DNA from: Caulobacter segnis | GTDB taxonomy: Bacteria > Pseudomonadota > Alphaproteobacteria > Caulobacterales > Caulobacteraceae | Assembly: GCF_029543125.1 (NCBI RefSeq) | Contig: NZ_JARQWW010000003.1 | Span: 124,001 to 188,000 of the forward strand | Length of the DNA: 64,000 nucleotides | Direction: 5' to 3' | Shown: one piece after another, positions 52,911 to 62,653 of the stretch | Layout: each line of letters starts with the position of its first letter | Numbering within the stretch: the stretch's first letter is position 1 | The notes under the pieces: model-generated | Told to the model about the DNA's origin: nothing | Seen by the model: only the letters and a program-made list of their open reading frames with translations | The model's database searches: none | Program-made: the position numbers and the translations under genes

Positions 52911-53501
52911 ATGACTCTGCTGCATATCGACTCCTCGATCCTGGGCGACAACTCCGTCAGCCGTCAGGTCTCGGCCGCCATCGCGACCGCCATCACCAAC
53001 GACGCTCCGGCCACCAAGGTGGTCTACCGCGACCTCGCCGCCGACCCGCTGCCGCACCTGAGCGGCGCGCATCTGGGCGGCGTGGCCCCGCAGGCCGAAC
53101 TCGACGCCGGCGCAGAGGCGCTGGAGCAGTTCCTGGCCGCCGACATCATCGTCATCGGCGCCCCCATGTACAACTTCACCATCTCCAGCCAGCTCAAGGC
53201 CTGGATCGACCGCATCCTCGCGGCGGGCAAGACCTTCCGCTACGGCCCCAACGGCGTCGAAGGCCTGGCGGGCGGCAAGCGGGTGATCGTCGCCCTGTCC
53301 AAGGGCGGCTACTACGGCGACGGCCAGCCGGCCGCCGGCATGGACTTTCAGGAGCCCTATCTGAAGGCGATCTTCGGCTTCATCGGCATCCACGACGTGG
53401 AGTTCGTCCGCGCTGAGGGCATCGCCGTCGGTCCCGAGCAGCGCGAACAAGGCATCGCCTCCGCCCTGGCCTCGGTCACTGAACTGAAGCGCGCGGCGTA
53501 A
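52911..53501 (+). CDS. azoR: FMN-dependent NADH-azoreductase
   Basis: 196 residues, flavodoxin-like. Motifs are [38 protein letters not shown] and ALSKGGYYG. The ATG at 52911 follows GGAAGG at 8 bases; the upstream in-frame ATG at 52890 is less favoured. It reduces quinones and azo dyes with NADH, protecting against electrophile stress. Divergent from the HxlR regulator, which probably represses it. Confidence 0.9.
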   Translation: MTLLHIDSSILGDNSVSRQVSAAIATAITNDAPATKVVYRDLAADPLPHLSGAHLGGVAPQAELDAGAEALEQFLAADIIVIGAPMYNFTISSQLKAWIDRILAAGKTFRYGPNGVEGLAGGKRVIVALSKGGYYGDGQPAAGMDFQEPYLKAIFGFIGIHDVEFVRAEGIAVGPEQREQGIASALASVTELKRAA

Positions 53502-53525
53502 GCCTTGAGACCTTCCTGAACCAGC

Positions 53526-54314
53526 CTAGGTGGCGGCGTAGATCATGATCCCCGTCGCCACCGACAGGTTCAGGCTGTCGGCGCGTCCGCGCATGGGGAT
53601 CTTGACGTTCACGTCGCAGGCGGCGGCCAGCTCGGGCGGCAGCCCCTGCTGCTCGTTGCCCATCAGGATCAGGGACGGCTTGCGGTACTCGGCCGTGCGG
53701 TGATCCACCTCGGCGGTCAGCAGAGTGCCGACCACCGATCCCGGCCAGGTTTCGCGGAAGGCGAGGAACTGCTCGACGCTGGCCTTGGCGATCTTCACCG
53801 CAAAGATTGAGCCCATGGTCGCCCGCACAGCTTCGACAGAGAACGGATCGCAGCAGTCGCCCACCAGGATCACCCCGCCGCAGCCGGCGGCGTCCGCCGT
53901 GCGCACGATGGTGCCCAGGTTGCCCGGATCGCGCACCGCCTGCAGCGCCACCCAGCAGGGCGCGCTCTGCGGCTCCAAAGCGTCCAGCTCGGCGAAGGTC
54001 TGCTTGAACACCGCCACCACCGCCTGCGGATTGTCGCGGCGGCTGACCTTCTCCAGGATTTCGCGGTTGACCTCGATCACCTCGCCGCCGGCCTTGCGGG
54101 TGGCCTCGGCCGCCTTCTGCAGCATCGGATGATCAGCCGCGTCGCGCCCGAACAGCAGGATGCGCGGCGCGTGGCCCAGGTCCACCGCCTCGATGATGAT
54201 CTTCAGGCCCTCGGCCAGGAACAGGCCGGTCTCCTCGCGCTCCTTGCGCATGTGCAGGGCGCGGACGGCCTTCACCGTGGCGTTGGTGACGGAGGTGACG
54301 ACCTTGGGGTTCAC
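53526..54314 (-). CDS. TrmH/SpoU-family RNA 2'-O-methyltransferase
   Basis: 262 residues. After an N-terminal substrate-binding domain (FLAEGLKIIIEA), the SPOUT knot carries VRDPGNLGTIVRTADAAG, LILMGNEQQGLP and IPMRGRADSLNLSVATGIMIY. The GTG start at 54314 sits behind GAGG (7 bases) and overlaps the previous gene's stop by 4 bases; longer upstream frames belong to the methyltransferase. Likely acts on rRNA or tRNA ribose; the exact site is unknown. Confidence 0.88.
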   Translation of the reverse strand: MNPKVVTSVTNATVKAVRALHMRKEREETGLFLAEGLKIIIEAVDLGHAPRILLFGRDAADHPMLQKAAEATRKAGGEVIEVNREILEKVSRRDNPQAVVAVFKQTFAELDALEPQSAPCWVALQAVRDPGNLGTIVRTADAAGCGGVILVGDCCDPFSVEAVRATMGSIFAVKIAKASVEQFLAFRETWPGSVVGTLLTAEVDHRTAEYRKPSLILMGNEQQGLPPELAAACDVNVKIPMRGRADSLNLSVATGIMIYAAT

Positions 54315-55213
54315 GACGCGTACCTCGCGAAGAACGACAGGCCGATCTGGCGGTCCAGCTTCTCCTCCACCAGGGCCAACTCGCCCCAGTCGATGCGGCC
54401 CGGCCGCCCGGCCAGCTTTTCCGCCAGCAGGCCCGACAGCGCCGCCCCGCTGATCCGCGCGGCATAGGCGTTGAGGATCAGGAAGTTGGCGTCCGGCGAC
54501 AGCAGCTCGGCGCACAGCTCGGCGAACTCCGGCAGACCCTCGAACAGGCGCCAGACCTCGTTGTTGGGGCCCCGCCCGAACTTCGGCGGGTCCAGGATGA
54601 TGCCGTCATAACGGCTGCCGCGCCGGATCTCGCGCTGGACGAACTTGCGTGCGTCCTCGCAGATCCAGCGGATCGGCTTGTCCTCCATCTTCGACAGGGC
54701 GGCGTTCTCCCGCGCCCAGCCGATGGCCTTCTTGGAGGCGTCCACATGCGTGACCTCGCCCCCCGCCGCCGCGCAGACCAGGGACGCCACCCCGGTGTAG
54801 CCGAACAGGTTCAGCACCTTCAGCGGCCGCTTGGCCGCGCGGATGCGCTCGTCCATCCACGCCCAGTTCGCCGCCTGCTCGGGGAAGAAGGCAAGGTGGC
54901 GGAAATTGGTGAAACGGCCGTGGAAGCGGACCTCGCCCCAGCCCAGGGGCCAGGTCTCGGCCGGCGGCTTGGAGAACCGCCAGCGGCCGGCTTCCTCTTC
55001 GTCCGAAGGATCGAACACCGCGTCGGCCTTGTCCCACACGCTGGCGTCCAGGCGCGGGCGCCACAGGCACTGGGGTTCGGGCCTTACGACCGTGTACTTG
55101 CCGTAGCGCTCCAGCTTGCGTCCGTCGCCGCTGTCGATGAGGGCGTAATCACCCCAGGCGGTGGTTCGCATGACGAGGGGCGTGTCCGCCACCGCGGGTT
55201 TCTGGCTGTCCAT
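54311..55213 (-). CDS. class I SAM-dependent rRNA methyltransferase
   Basis: 300 residues. The SAM fold shows VLNLFGYTGVASLVCAAAGG, VDASKKAIGWARENAAL, and the catalytic DPPKFGRGP. These place it near the RlmI/RlmK methylases, but the N-terminal PUA-like region is divergent. The ATG at 55213 follows CCGGGAA. It is coupled to the SPOUT methyltransferase, so two rRNA-modifying enzymes are expressed together. Its 5' end overlaps the tail of the upstream glycosyltransferase frame. Confidence 0.85.
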   Translation of the reverse strand: MDSQKPAVADTPLVMRTTAWGDYALIDSGDGRKLERYGKYTVVRPEPQCLWRPRLDASVWDKADAVFDPSDEEEAGRWRFSKPPAETWPLGWGEVRFHGRFTNFRHLAFFPEQAANWAWMDERIRAAKRPLKVLNLFGYTGVASLVCAAAGGEVTHVDASKKAIGWARENAALSKMEDKPIRWICEDARKFVQREIRRGSRYDGIILDPPKFGRGPNNEVWRLFEGLPEFAELCAELLSPDANFLILNAYAARISGAALSGLLAEKLAGRPGRIDWGELALVEEKLDRQIGLSFFARYAS

Positions 55214-56618
55214 TTCCCGGCTGATACGCGCTGCGGGGAGGGGACGTCCACCCTCGCTTCGGCCTGAACCGGCGAATGGCGCGTCTTGTCCCAGTGATAG
55301 GGCGCGGTGATCAGCTGCCGCACCGCATGAACGGCGGCCATGGACAGCATCGGCCAGTACAGCGGCGCAAGGGCGAAGTCCCTCAGCCGCAGGGGCAACC
55401 CCGCGTTGCGCAGGCCCGCCGCGCCGCAAGCCGCCGTCACCGCCCATCCGCTCAGCAGCAGAGCCAGGTCCTGCGCCGCGATGGGCAGGGGCACGCCCGC
55501 CATCCACCCGCTCAGCATCGTCGCCAGCACCCAGGCCGCCGCCGGCCCATGCAACAGCACCGACAGGCTCGACAGCCCCAGCGTCGCCAGCAGCGCGGCG
55601 TTGAAGCCGAACGGCTGTCGCCAGAACCGCCGTGAATGCACGCCGAACGACTGCATGTGCCCCTTCACCCACCGGGTCCGCTGCGGCAGCCAATCGACCA
55701 GCGCCGTCGGCGCGGGCTCGAAGGTCGGCGCGGACAGCATCCCCATCCGCCACCCGCGCGCCGCCAGCCGGAACCCCAGGTCCGCGTCTTCGGTGACGTT
55801 GAAGGCGTCCCAACCGCCGACGCCGCGCAGGACGCCGGTCTGGAAGTGGTTGCTGGTCCCGCCCAGGGGAAACGGCAGGCCCAGGCGGGCGAGGGCGGGC
55901 AGCATCACCTCGAACTGCACCGCGTATTCCAGGCCGAACTGGGCGGGGATAAATCGCCGGTCCGGATCGATCCGCAACGGCGCCTGCAGACAGGCCAGTT
56001 CGCGCGGTCCCGCCGCGAACCGCGCCGCCGCCTCGCGAAGCTGGCCGGGATGGAGGCGGTCCTCCGCGTCGAACACCACCACCAGTTCGCCCCGCGCCCG
56101 GCGCAGGGCGATGTTGCAGGCGCGGGGCTTTGTCTTCGGATGGCCCGGCGGCGCGACCATCACCTCGATGAAGCGGGGCAGGCGCATCCGCGCCAGGACC
56201 GCCGCCGTCTCCATGTCGTCGTCCTCAATGACGATGATCACCTGCAGCCGGTCGCGCGGATAGTCGATGGCCTGCATCGCCCGCACGACGCCCGGGGCCA
56301 TCCCGGCTTCCTGATAGAGCGGCACGATGACGCTGTAGCGGGGCAGGACTGCGTCCGGCAGGGGCGGACCGGCTGCGGCGGGCGGGCGATCAGCAGGGCG
56401 GCCAGCCTCATCAGCGTCGCCCCGCCGAAACCGGCGAACAGCAGGAGATAGAGCGCCGTCCAGCCCGGCCTCCAGTCCGTCGCCGCCAATCCCGGCAGGA
56501 TCAGCAAGGCCGTTGCCAGCAAGGCGATCTGCATCCGGGTCAGGCCCGTGGCCGCGCTGTCGAACAGGATCGTGCGCTCGACGCTTGGCGCGCCGCCGTC
56601 CCGCTCCTCCCGCGCCAT
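55084..56618 (-). pseudogene. GT2 family glycosyltransferase, frameshifted
   Basis: Membrane glycosyltransferase split between two frames. The N-terminus from the ATG at 56618 (MAREERDGG), including two helices (MQIALLATALLILPG and TALYLLLFAGFGGATLMRL), runs in one frame. From about 56380 the domain continues in another frame as RYSVIVPLYQE, FDAEDRLHPGQL, EDADLGFRL and QRTRWVKG, all GT2 catalytic motifs. The switch lies in the GC-repeat GCCCGCCCGCCGC near 56375-56388 and fits one missing base. Downstream, several helices follow, and the frame has no stop until it has run about 130 bases into the next gene. It is either a real pseudogene or a sequencing error. Confidence 0.8.
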
Positions 56619-56794
56619 GTCCACAACCCCTGGTGGCCGATGGGCCGTATAAGAGGGGCAGGGGTTTCAGGCGCGGAAGCGACCGGAAGTTGTCGTTAAG
56701 ATTTTGCAAACCATAAGGCGGTGCTCGCCCGCTTCTTGCGAACGCGGGTAGATTCCCTGTTAAGTGACCGCCCTATGACGTTCCGGGGATCGTT

Positions 56795-57430
56795 GTGACC
56801 GCCACCTTGAAGAAGCCGCAGAAATCCGCCCGCAAGGCCAAGGGCGACGGGCATATGCGCCGGGGCGAGATTCTGACCGCCGCCGAACGCATCTTCGTGG
56901 CCGAGGGCTATCACGGCGCCACCATCCGCAAGATCGCGGATGAAGTGGGGGTGTCCTCCACCGCGCTCTACATGCACTTCCGGGACAAGGACCAGATTCT
57001 GCTGGAGATCAGCGACTGCGCCATCTCCCGCCTGCTGGAGATCAACAGCCAGATCTCGGCCGAGCCGATCGACGCCGTGGCCCGCGTCCGCCGGATGCTG
57101 GAAGCCTATATGCGCTTCGCCTTCGACAACCCGAACGCCTACGAGCTGGTGTTCTGCTCCTCCGCCCGCGGCATCCGCAGCGAGAAGCAGCAGGCGGTGC
57201 TGGAGCTGGGCGACCGCTGCTTCGAGAAGTATCTCGGCGTCATCAAGGAAGTCGCCGCCCAGGGCCGCCTGCGCACCGGCACCGCTGAGACGGCCGCCGA
57301 GGCCCTATGGGCCGCCTGCCATGGCCTGGTGTCGCTGATGATCACCAAGCCGGACCGTGATTGGTCGAGCGCCGAGGACCTGATGAAGGTCATGCTCGAC
57401 GGCCTTCTGTACGGCCTCGTTACGGACTGA
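56795..57430 (+). CDS. TetR-family transcriptional regulator
   Basis: 211 residues. The N-terminal HTH reads ILTAAERIFVAEGYHGATIRKIADEVGVSSTALYMHFRDKDQIL. The C-terminal domain is the WHG-type (FDNPNAYELVF). The GTG at 56795 gives an additional basic N-tail (KKPQKSARKAKGDG); a shorter start at the ATG at 56855 is possible. It is divergent from the GT2 gene and ends 11 bases into the convergent lytic transglycosylase. Ligand unknown. Confidence 0.85.
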   Translation: MTATLKKPQKSARKAKGDGHMRRGEILTAAERIFVAEGYHGATIRKIADEVGVSSTALYMHFRDKDQILLEISDCAISRLLEINSQISAEPIDAVARVRRMLEAYMRFAFDNPNAYELVFCSSARGIRSEKQQAVLELGDRCFEKYLGVIKEVAAQGRLRTGTAETAAEALWAACHGLVSLMITKPDRDWSSAEDLMKVMLDGLLYGLVTD

Positions 57431-59483
57431 CCGAGGCCGTCGTGGTGGCGGTGGTGTAAGTGTAGCCGCCGCGCTTCAGATCCGCCGACAGCATCAGCGG
57501 CGCCGTGCCGCCGTTCAGCCGGGCGCGATAGACCTGCATCGTCTCCAGGGTCCGCATCACGTAGTTGCGAGTCTCGCTGAACGGGATGCACTCGATAAAG
57601 TCGAGCGGGTCCGTAGCCCCGCCGCGCGGGTCGCCGCAGAAGGTCACCCACTGGGGCGGACGGCCGGGACCGGCGTTATAGGCCGCGGCGGCCATGATGT
57701 AGCTGCCGCTGAAGCGGTCAACCATCTGGCCCAGATAGCGCGAGCCCAGGCGCAGGTTGTACTCCGCCTCGTGCAGGCGCTGCAGGGAATAGCTCTCGCC
57801 CAGCTTGCGGGCGGTGTCCGACGCCGTCCCCGGCATCAATTGCATCAGGCCCCGCGCGCCCGGCGCCGAGACGGCCGAGGTGTCGAAGTTGCTTTCCTGC
57901 CGCGCGATGGAGAAGACGAAGGCGTTCTCCGCCGAACCGGCCGGCAGCTCCGGCAGGTTGATCATCGGATAGCCCCGCTCCGGCAGGACGAAGCCGCGCT
58001 GCGCCGCCGCGCGGGCCGCACGCATGGCCAGGTCCTGGTCGCCGGTGGCGCGGGCCATGTCGACTAGCAGGGCGCTTTCCTCGGCGTTGGGCAGGATGTC
58101 GTCGATATAGAGCACGAAGCCCCGGAAGCTGTCGCGCGCCCCGGCCGACAGCATCAGCCGCGCGGCGCGGACCAGTTCGCGGCTTTCGAACCGCGCCTTG
58201 TCGGCGGCGGTGGGGATGGGGTCCTTGCCCAGGACAAGGTGCTGAAGGCCGGCGCGCTCGGCGGCCAGCTGGCCATAGAAGGCGGTCTGGTACTGCGCGC
58301 CCTCGCCATAGGCGGACTGGGCGCCGATCATGTCGCCCGACGCCTCGGCCGCCCGGCCCTGCCAGTAGAAGCCGCGCGAGCGGGTGATCGGCGACTGGCC
58401 GATGCCGGTGATCTGGGCGAAGTGGCGGCCGGCCAGCTCCGGGTTCTTCAGCCGCGTCAGGGCCAGCCAGCCGGCGTAGAACTCCGCCTCGGCCGCATCG
58501 GCGCCATCGGTCAGGCCGGCGTTGGCGGCGGCGTTGTAGGCCCCGGCCGCGTCGCCGTTCCGCAGGGACGAGACGATCAGCATCTTCCGTTCGGTCCACA
58601 CGCGGCTCTCGGCCTCGGGCGTCGGCGGAATCGGGAAGTAGCGGACAAGGCCAAGAGCAGCCTGGTCCAGGCCTTTCTTGCGCAGGAAGGCGGCCCGCTC
58701 GAACGCGACGCCGGGCTGGACCTGCTGCTCCGGCGTCAGGGCGGCCAGCAGGTCGTTGGCGTTCGACGCCCCGTTGCGGAAGGCCATCCGCACGCCGGCC
58801 GCGGCCTGTTCGGACGCCGGCAGCATGGCGACCATGTCCCGCGTGGCCGGCCCTTGCTGGCCGTACAGCAGGATGTCGGCCCGGCGGATGTGGTCGTCCA
58901 TGCTCAGGACGTCGCTGAACTGGGCCAGCATGCTGCGCTGGACGTCGGCCTCGAACACCCGCTCGCGCCAGAAGCGCTTGATCAGCGTCGTGGCCTCGGC
59001 CTGCCGACCTTGGGCGCGATAGGCGTTGGCCAGGGTCACGGCGCCCTGCGCCGTGGTCGGCTCCGCCCCGCCGAACCAGGCGATGGTGCGGGCCGGATCA
59101 AGGCCCGCTGTGCCCAGCAGCTTCTCGGTGGCGGCCTGGCGCTTGGCGGCGCGGGGCCACCCGTCCAGGTCGCGGCGGGCGTTGTCCAGCTCGTAGAAGC
59201 CCAGTTGCTCCGGCGCGGCGTCGGCCAGGGCCCAGGTGATGATTTTGCGGGTCAGCGGGTCCTGCGCCGCCAGCCGCGCGCTGCGCAGGGTGGCGGTGTC
59301 GCCCCGGCGCAGGGCGTCCAGCGCGGACTTCAGCAGAGCGGAATCCGTGGCCGAGGGCGTGGCGTAGGTCGAATCAGTCAGTGTCGGCTGGGCGGAATTC
59401 ATGGCCGTCTGGGCGTCGGCGACGCCGTTCACGAGCACCACAGCGCCCGTCGCCACAAGGATTCTACGCAACAATGAAGCCAA
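57420..59483 (-). CDS. soluble lytic murein transglycosylase, Slt70-like
   Basis: 687 residues. The N-terminal signal is in LRRILVATGAVVLVNGVADAQ. A long helical U-domain follows, then the catalytic C-terminal domain with Glu in ARQESNFDTSAVSAPGARGLMQLMPGTA and MAAAAYNAGPGRPPQW. The TTG at 59483 is selected since GGAG lies 9 bases upstream and it begins directly at the signal peptide; an ATG at 59546 would add 21 residues before it. It cleaves peptidoglycan between MurNAc and GlcNAc. Confidence 0.88.
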   Translation of the reverse strand: MASLLRRILVATGAVVLVNGVADAQTAMNSAQPTLTDSTYATPSATDSALLKSALDALRRGDTATLRSARLAAQDPLTRKIITWALADAAPEQLGFYELDNARRDLDGWPRAAKRQAATEKLLGTAGLDPARTIAWFGGAEPTTAQGAVTLANAYRAQGRQAEATTLIKRFWRERVFEADVQRSMLAQFSDVLSMDDHIRRADILLYGQQGPATRDMVAMLPASEQAAAGVRMAFRNGASNANDLLAALTPEQQVQPGVAFERAAFLRKKGLDQAALGLVRYFPIPPTPEAESRVWTERKMLIVSSLRNGDAAGAYNAAANAGLTDGADAAEAEFYAGWLALTRLKNPELAGRHFAQITGIGQSPITRSRGFYWQGRAAEASGDMIGAQSAYGEGAQYQTAFYGQLAAERAGLQHLVLGKDPIPTAADKARFESRELVRAARLMLSAGARDSFRGFVLYIDDILPNAEESALLVDMARATGDQDLAMRAARAAAQRGFVLPERGYPMINLPELPAGSAENAFVFSIARQESNFDTSAVSAPGARGLMQLMPGTASDTARKLGESYSLQRLHEAEYNLRLGSRYLGQMVDRFSGSYIMAAAAYNAGPGRPPQWVTFCGDPRGGATDPLDFIECIPFSETRNYVMRTLETMQVYRARLNGGTAPLMLSADLKRGGYTYTTATTTASVSP

Positions 59484-59623
59484 GCCGACGTACTCCAGTT
59501 TAAAACCTTGCCGGACGGCTGTTGCCGCACCCCCGTCCGCAGACATATTGTCCGCGCCACAAACGGTGGTCGCAAGCTTAGCCGCCGTCACTCACGGCAA
59601 TTTGCTCGAAAATCCTGCAAGAC

Positions 59624-60508
59624 ATGGTCCACATTCCCTTCAAGGGCGTCTTCACCGCCCTCATTACCCCGTTCAGCGGCGGCTCGGTCGACGAGGACGC
59701 CTTCGTCAAGCTGGTGGAGCGTCAGATCGCCGCCGGCGTGCATGGCCTGGTTCCGGTCGGCACCACGGGCGAGACCTCGACCCTCAGCCATGACGAGCAC
59801 CGCCGCGTGGTCGAGCTTTGCGTGAAGACCGCCGCCGGCCGCGTGCCGGTGATCGCCGGCGCCGGCTCCAACGCCACCGACGAGGCGATCGAACTGGCCC
59901 GCCATGCCAAGACCATCGGCGCCGACGCGGCCCTGATGGTGGCCCCGTACTACAACCGCCCCAGCCAGGAAGGCCTGTTCCGCCACTATGAGGCGGTCAA
60001 CAACGCCGTGCAGATTCCGCTGGTGGTGTACAATGTGCCGGGGCGGACGGTGTCGGACCTGTCCAACGACACCCTGGTCCGCCTGTCCAAGCTGCCCAAC
60101 ATCATCGGCATCAAGGACGCCACCGGCGACCTGACCCGCATCAGCCACCAGCGCATCACCTGCGGCGAGAACTGGGTCATGCTGTCGGGCGATGATCCCA
60201 CGGCCCTGGGCTATGTGGCCCATGGCGGCCACGGTTGCATCTCGGTGACGTCCAACGTCGCGCCGGAAGCCATGGCCTCGTTCTTCAACGCCGCCCTGGC
60301 GGGCGACTACGAGACCGCCCGCTATTGGCAGGATCGCCTGATCCGCCTGCACAAGGCGCTGTTCCTGGATTCCTCGCCGTCTCCTACCAAGTTCGCCCTG
60401 GCCCAGCTTGGCCTGTGCGGCGAAGAGGTGCGCTTGCCGCTCGTGCCCTGCAACGACGCCGTGAAGCCCCAGATCCTGGAAGCCATGCGCGAGGCCGGCG
60501 TCCTCTGA
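59624..60508 (+). CDS. dapA: 4-hydroxy-tetrahydrodipicolinate synthase
   Basis: 294 residues, TIM barrel. Y136 and R141 in [10 protein letters not shown]164 in GIKDATGD (Schiff-base lysine) and T47/T48 in GTTGE are the catalytic set. It condenses pyruvate and aspartate semialdehyde in the lysine and diaminopimelate pathway. It overlaps smpB by one base (TGATG) and is divergent from the lytic transglycosylase. Confidence 0.95.
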   Translation: MVHIPFKGVFTALITPFSGGSVDEDAFVKLVERQIAAGVHGLVPVGTTGETSTLSHDEHRRVVELCVKTAAGRVPVIAGAGSNATDEAIELARHAKTIGADAALMVAPYYNRPSQEGLFRHYEAVNNAVQIPLVVYNVPGRTVSDLSNDTLVRLSKLPNIIGIKDATGDLTRISHQRITCGENWVMLSGDDPTALGYVAHGGHGCISVTSNVAPEAMASFFNAALAGDYETARYWQDRLIRLHKALFLDSSPSPTKFALAQLGLCGEEVRLPLVPCNDAVKPQILEAMREAGVL

Positions 60509-60963
60509 TGGCCGGCCCGACGATCGCCGAAAACCGCCGCGCGCGCTTCGACTACTTCCTCGAGGAGACCTTCGAGGCGGGCCTCGCCCTGACCGGGACC
60601 GAGGTGAAGTCGCTGCGCACCGGGCGGGCCAACATCGCCGAATCCTACGCGTCGGTGGAAGGCCGGGAGATCGTCCTGATCAATGCGGACATCCCGCCCT
60701 ATGGTCACGCCAACCGATTCAACCACGAGCCGCGCCGGCCGCGTAAGCTGCTGCTTCACCGCAAGCAGATCGACAAGCTGATCGGTGCGGTCCAGCGCGA
60801 CGGCCGGACCATCATCCCGACCCGCCTCTATTGGAACGAGAAGGGCCTGGCCAAGCTGGAGCTCTCGGTCGCCAAGGGCAAGAAGCTGCACGACAAGCGC
60901 GAGACCTCGGCCGAGCGCGACTGGCAGCGCGACAAGGCCCGCCTGCTGCGCGACAAGGGTTAG
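60508..60963 (+). CDS. smpB: SsrA-binding protein SmpB
   Basis: 151 residues. [29 protein letters not shown] at the start and [12 protein letters not shown] are standard; the C-terminal basic tail ends [15 protein letters not shown]. It binds tmRNA for trans-translation. The tmRNA gene is not in the window. It overlaps the dapA stop and is convergent with the lipoprotein gene, sharing 4 bases. Confidence 0.96.
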   Translation: MAGPTIAENRRARFDYFLEETFEAGLALTGTEVKSLRTGRANIAESYASVEGREIVLINADIPPYGHANRFNHEPRRPRKLLLHRKQIDKLIGAVQRDGRTIIPTRLYWNEKGLAKLELSVAKGKKLHDKRETSAERDWQRDKARLLRDKG

Positions 60964-61331
60964 CGCGGGTCGACCCGGCCGTCCGCCGGAGTGTTCTTCG
61001 GCGTTTGGTTGGTCGTTCCGGCGCGCGTGCCCGCCGCGCGATTGGCTTCGGCGCTGTCCGCATTGAAGGGCACAACCGGGGTCGCCTGCGTCATGCCGCC
61101 GGCCGCGCCGCCGGTGGTCGCCTGCGGGTTCGGCGCGCCGGGGTTTTCCGGAATCGTGCCCGCCCGAAGAGAGCCCGGCGCCGCGTCGGCCTGCTTCGTC
61201 GTGTGCGTCGTCGTGGAATAAGCCGCGCCTTCGCCGGCCGTGGCGCTCTTGGCGTCGTCGCTCTTCTGACCGCAGGCGGTCACGCCGAAGGCGAGCGCCA
61301 AGGCGCAGGCGGTGATGGAAACTTCCCGCAT
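60960..61331 (-). CDS. small lipoprotein
   Basis: 123 residues with a lipoprotein signal ([17 protein letters not shown]; the Cys at VTAC is the lipidation site). The mature part is low-complexity, Ala/Thr/Gly/Pro-rich and disordered ([23 protein letters not shown]). There is no known domain. Convergent with smpB. Confidence 0.6.
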   Translation of the reverse strand: MREVSITACALALAFGVTACGQKSDDAKSATAGEGAAYSTTTHTTKQADAAPGSLRAGTIPENPGAPNPQATTGGAAGGMTQATPVVPFNADSAEANRAAGTRAGTTNQTPKNTPADGRVDPR

Positions 61332-61393
61332 GATCTCGATCTCCGATGAGGTTCGATTTCCGAACCATCGGAGGAGGGGGCAGTTCCTACGCC

Positions 61394-62053
61394 TCAGCTA
61401 TCGATATGCGCCTTCGCCTGGCGGAAGATGTCCTCGAACATGGCACGCGTCAGCCGCCCCGTGTTCGTGTTCAGCCGCGAGCAGTGGTAGCTGTTGATCA
61501 GCCGGATCGGTCCCGCGTCGAAGATCGAGCCGTGGCCCGGCGCGCCGGCCGAGGCCTTGTAGCCCAGCGCCTTCAGCACATTGCGCCGTGACACGTCACC
61601 CAGGGTGACGATCACCTTCAGGTTCGGCATGTCCGCCAGCCGCTTGGCCAGGAATTGGCGGCAGGTGTTCTCTTCCGAGGTCTCCGGCTTGTTCCCCGGC
61701 GGGGCGCAGCGCACCGCGTTCGAGACCATGCAGTCCACCAGCTCCAGGCTGTCATCAGGCCGCGCCTCGTACTTGCCCTTGGCGAAGCCCAGCTTCAGCA
61801 GGGTGTCGTAGAGCAGCCAGCCGGCGTGGTCGCCGGTGAAGGGGCGGGCGGTGCGGTTGGCGCCCATGCGGCCGGGCGCCAGGCCCGCCACCAGCAGGCG
61901 GCCGTTCGGATCGCCGAAGGACGGGGCCGGCCCGTTCCACCAGTCCGGATGCTGGGCGCGGTTCTCCTCGCGATAGGCGACCAGGCGCGGGCACAGGGGG
62001 CAGTCGCGCGGCGGCTCCGCCCCCCAGGCCTTGATCTGGGTCTCAATATTCAT
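61394..62053 (-). CDS. uracil-DNA glycosylase, family 5 (UdgB type)
   Basis: 219 residues. C18 and C21 in CPLC start the Fe-S ligand set, with further Cys residues at about 107 and 116 (DCMVSNAVRC). Motif GLAPGRMGANRTARPFTGDHAG and the C-terminal NSYHCSRLNTNTGRL match family 5 enzymes, which excise uracil and some other deaminated bases. The start overlaps the NYN stop by 11 bases, so the two are coupled. Confidence 0.88.
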   Translation of the reverse strand: MNIETQIKAWGAEPPRDCPLCPRLVAYREENRAQHPDWWNGPAPSFGDPNGRLLVAGLAPGRMGANRTARPFTGDHAGWLLYDTLLKLGFAKGKYEARPDDSLELVDCMVSNAVRCAPPGNKPETSEENTCRQFLAKRLADMPNLKVIVTLGDVSRRNVLKALGYKASAGAPGHGSIFDAGPIRLINSYHCSRLNTNTGRLTRAMFEDIFRQAKAHIDS

Positions 62054-62642
62054 CGTCGGCGTCCCGCTCGGCGGGGGTGCGGCCTTCGGACACGAAGCGG
62101 GGCAGGGGGCTGCGCTGCGGACGGCCCACCATGTCGGCCAGATCCGCCAGCTCCACGAAGGTGTCGGCCTGGCGGCGCAGGTCGTCCGACGCCATGGGCG
62201 GCTGCGACTTCATGGTCGAGACCACGGTCACCCGCTTGCCCTTGCGCTGCACCGCCTCGATCAGGGCCCGGAAGTCGCCGTTGCCGCTGAGCAGGACCAG
62301 ATGGTCGGCGTGGTCGGCCATGGTCAGCATGTCGACGGTAAGCTCCACGTCCATGCTGCCGCGCCAGCGCTTGCGGCCCTGGGCGTCGGTGTATTCCTTG
62401 GCCGACTTGGTCACCATGGTGAAGCCATTGTAGTCGAGCCAATCCACCAGCGGGCGGATCGGCGAATAGTCGTCGTTCTCGGCGATGGCGGTGTAGTAGT
62501 AGGCGCGGATCAGCACGCCCCGGCGGCTGAACTCCGTCAGCAGCTTCTTGTAGTCGATGTCGAAGCCGAGGGCCTTGCTGGCCGAGTAGAAGTTCGCTCC
62601 ATCGATGAACAGGGCGAGGCGGTCGGTGGGATAAAAGGTCAC
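62043..62642 (-). CDS. NYN domain (LabA/DUF88-like) ribonuclease-type protein
   Basis: 199 residues. The PIN-like fold carries LALFIDGANFY (metal-binding Asp), DVELTVDMLTMADHADHLVLLSGNGDF and KRVTVVST. The GTG at 62642 has TGGA at 7 bases; the upstream TTG at 62648 is too close to that site. NYN proteins are putative nucleases, often in RNA processing. It is coupled with a uracil-DNA glycosylase. Confidence 0.85.
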   Translation of the reverse strand: MTFYPTDRLALFIDGANFYSASKALGFDIDYKKLLTEFSRRGVLIRAYYYTAIAENDDYSPIRPLVDWLDYNGFTMVTKSAKEYTDAQGRKRWRGSMDVELTVDMLTMADHADHLVLLSGNGDFRALIEAVQRKGKRVTVVSTMKSQPPMASDDLRRQADTFVELADLADMVGRPQRSPLPRFVSEGRTPAERDADDEY

Positions 62643-62653
62643 GATCAAATCCA

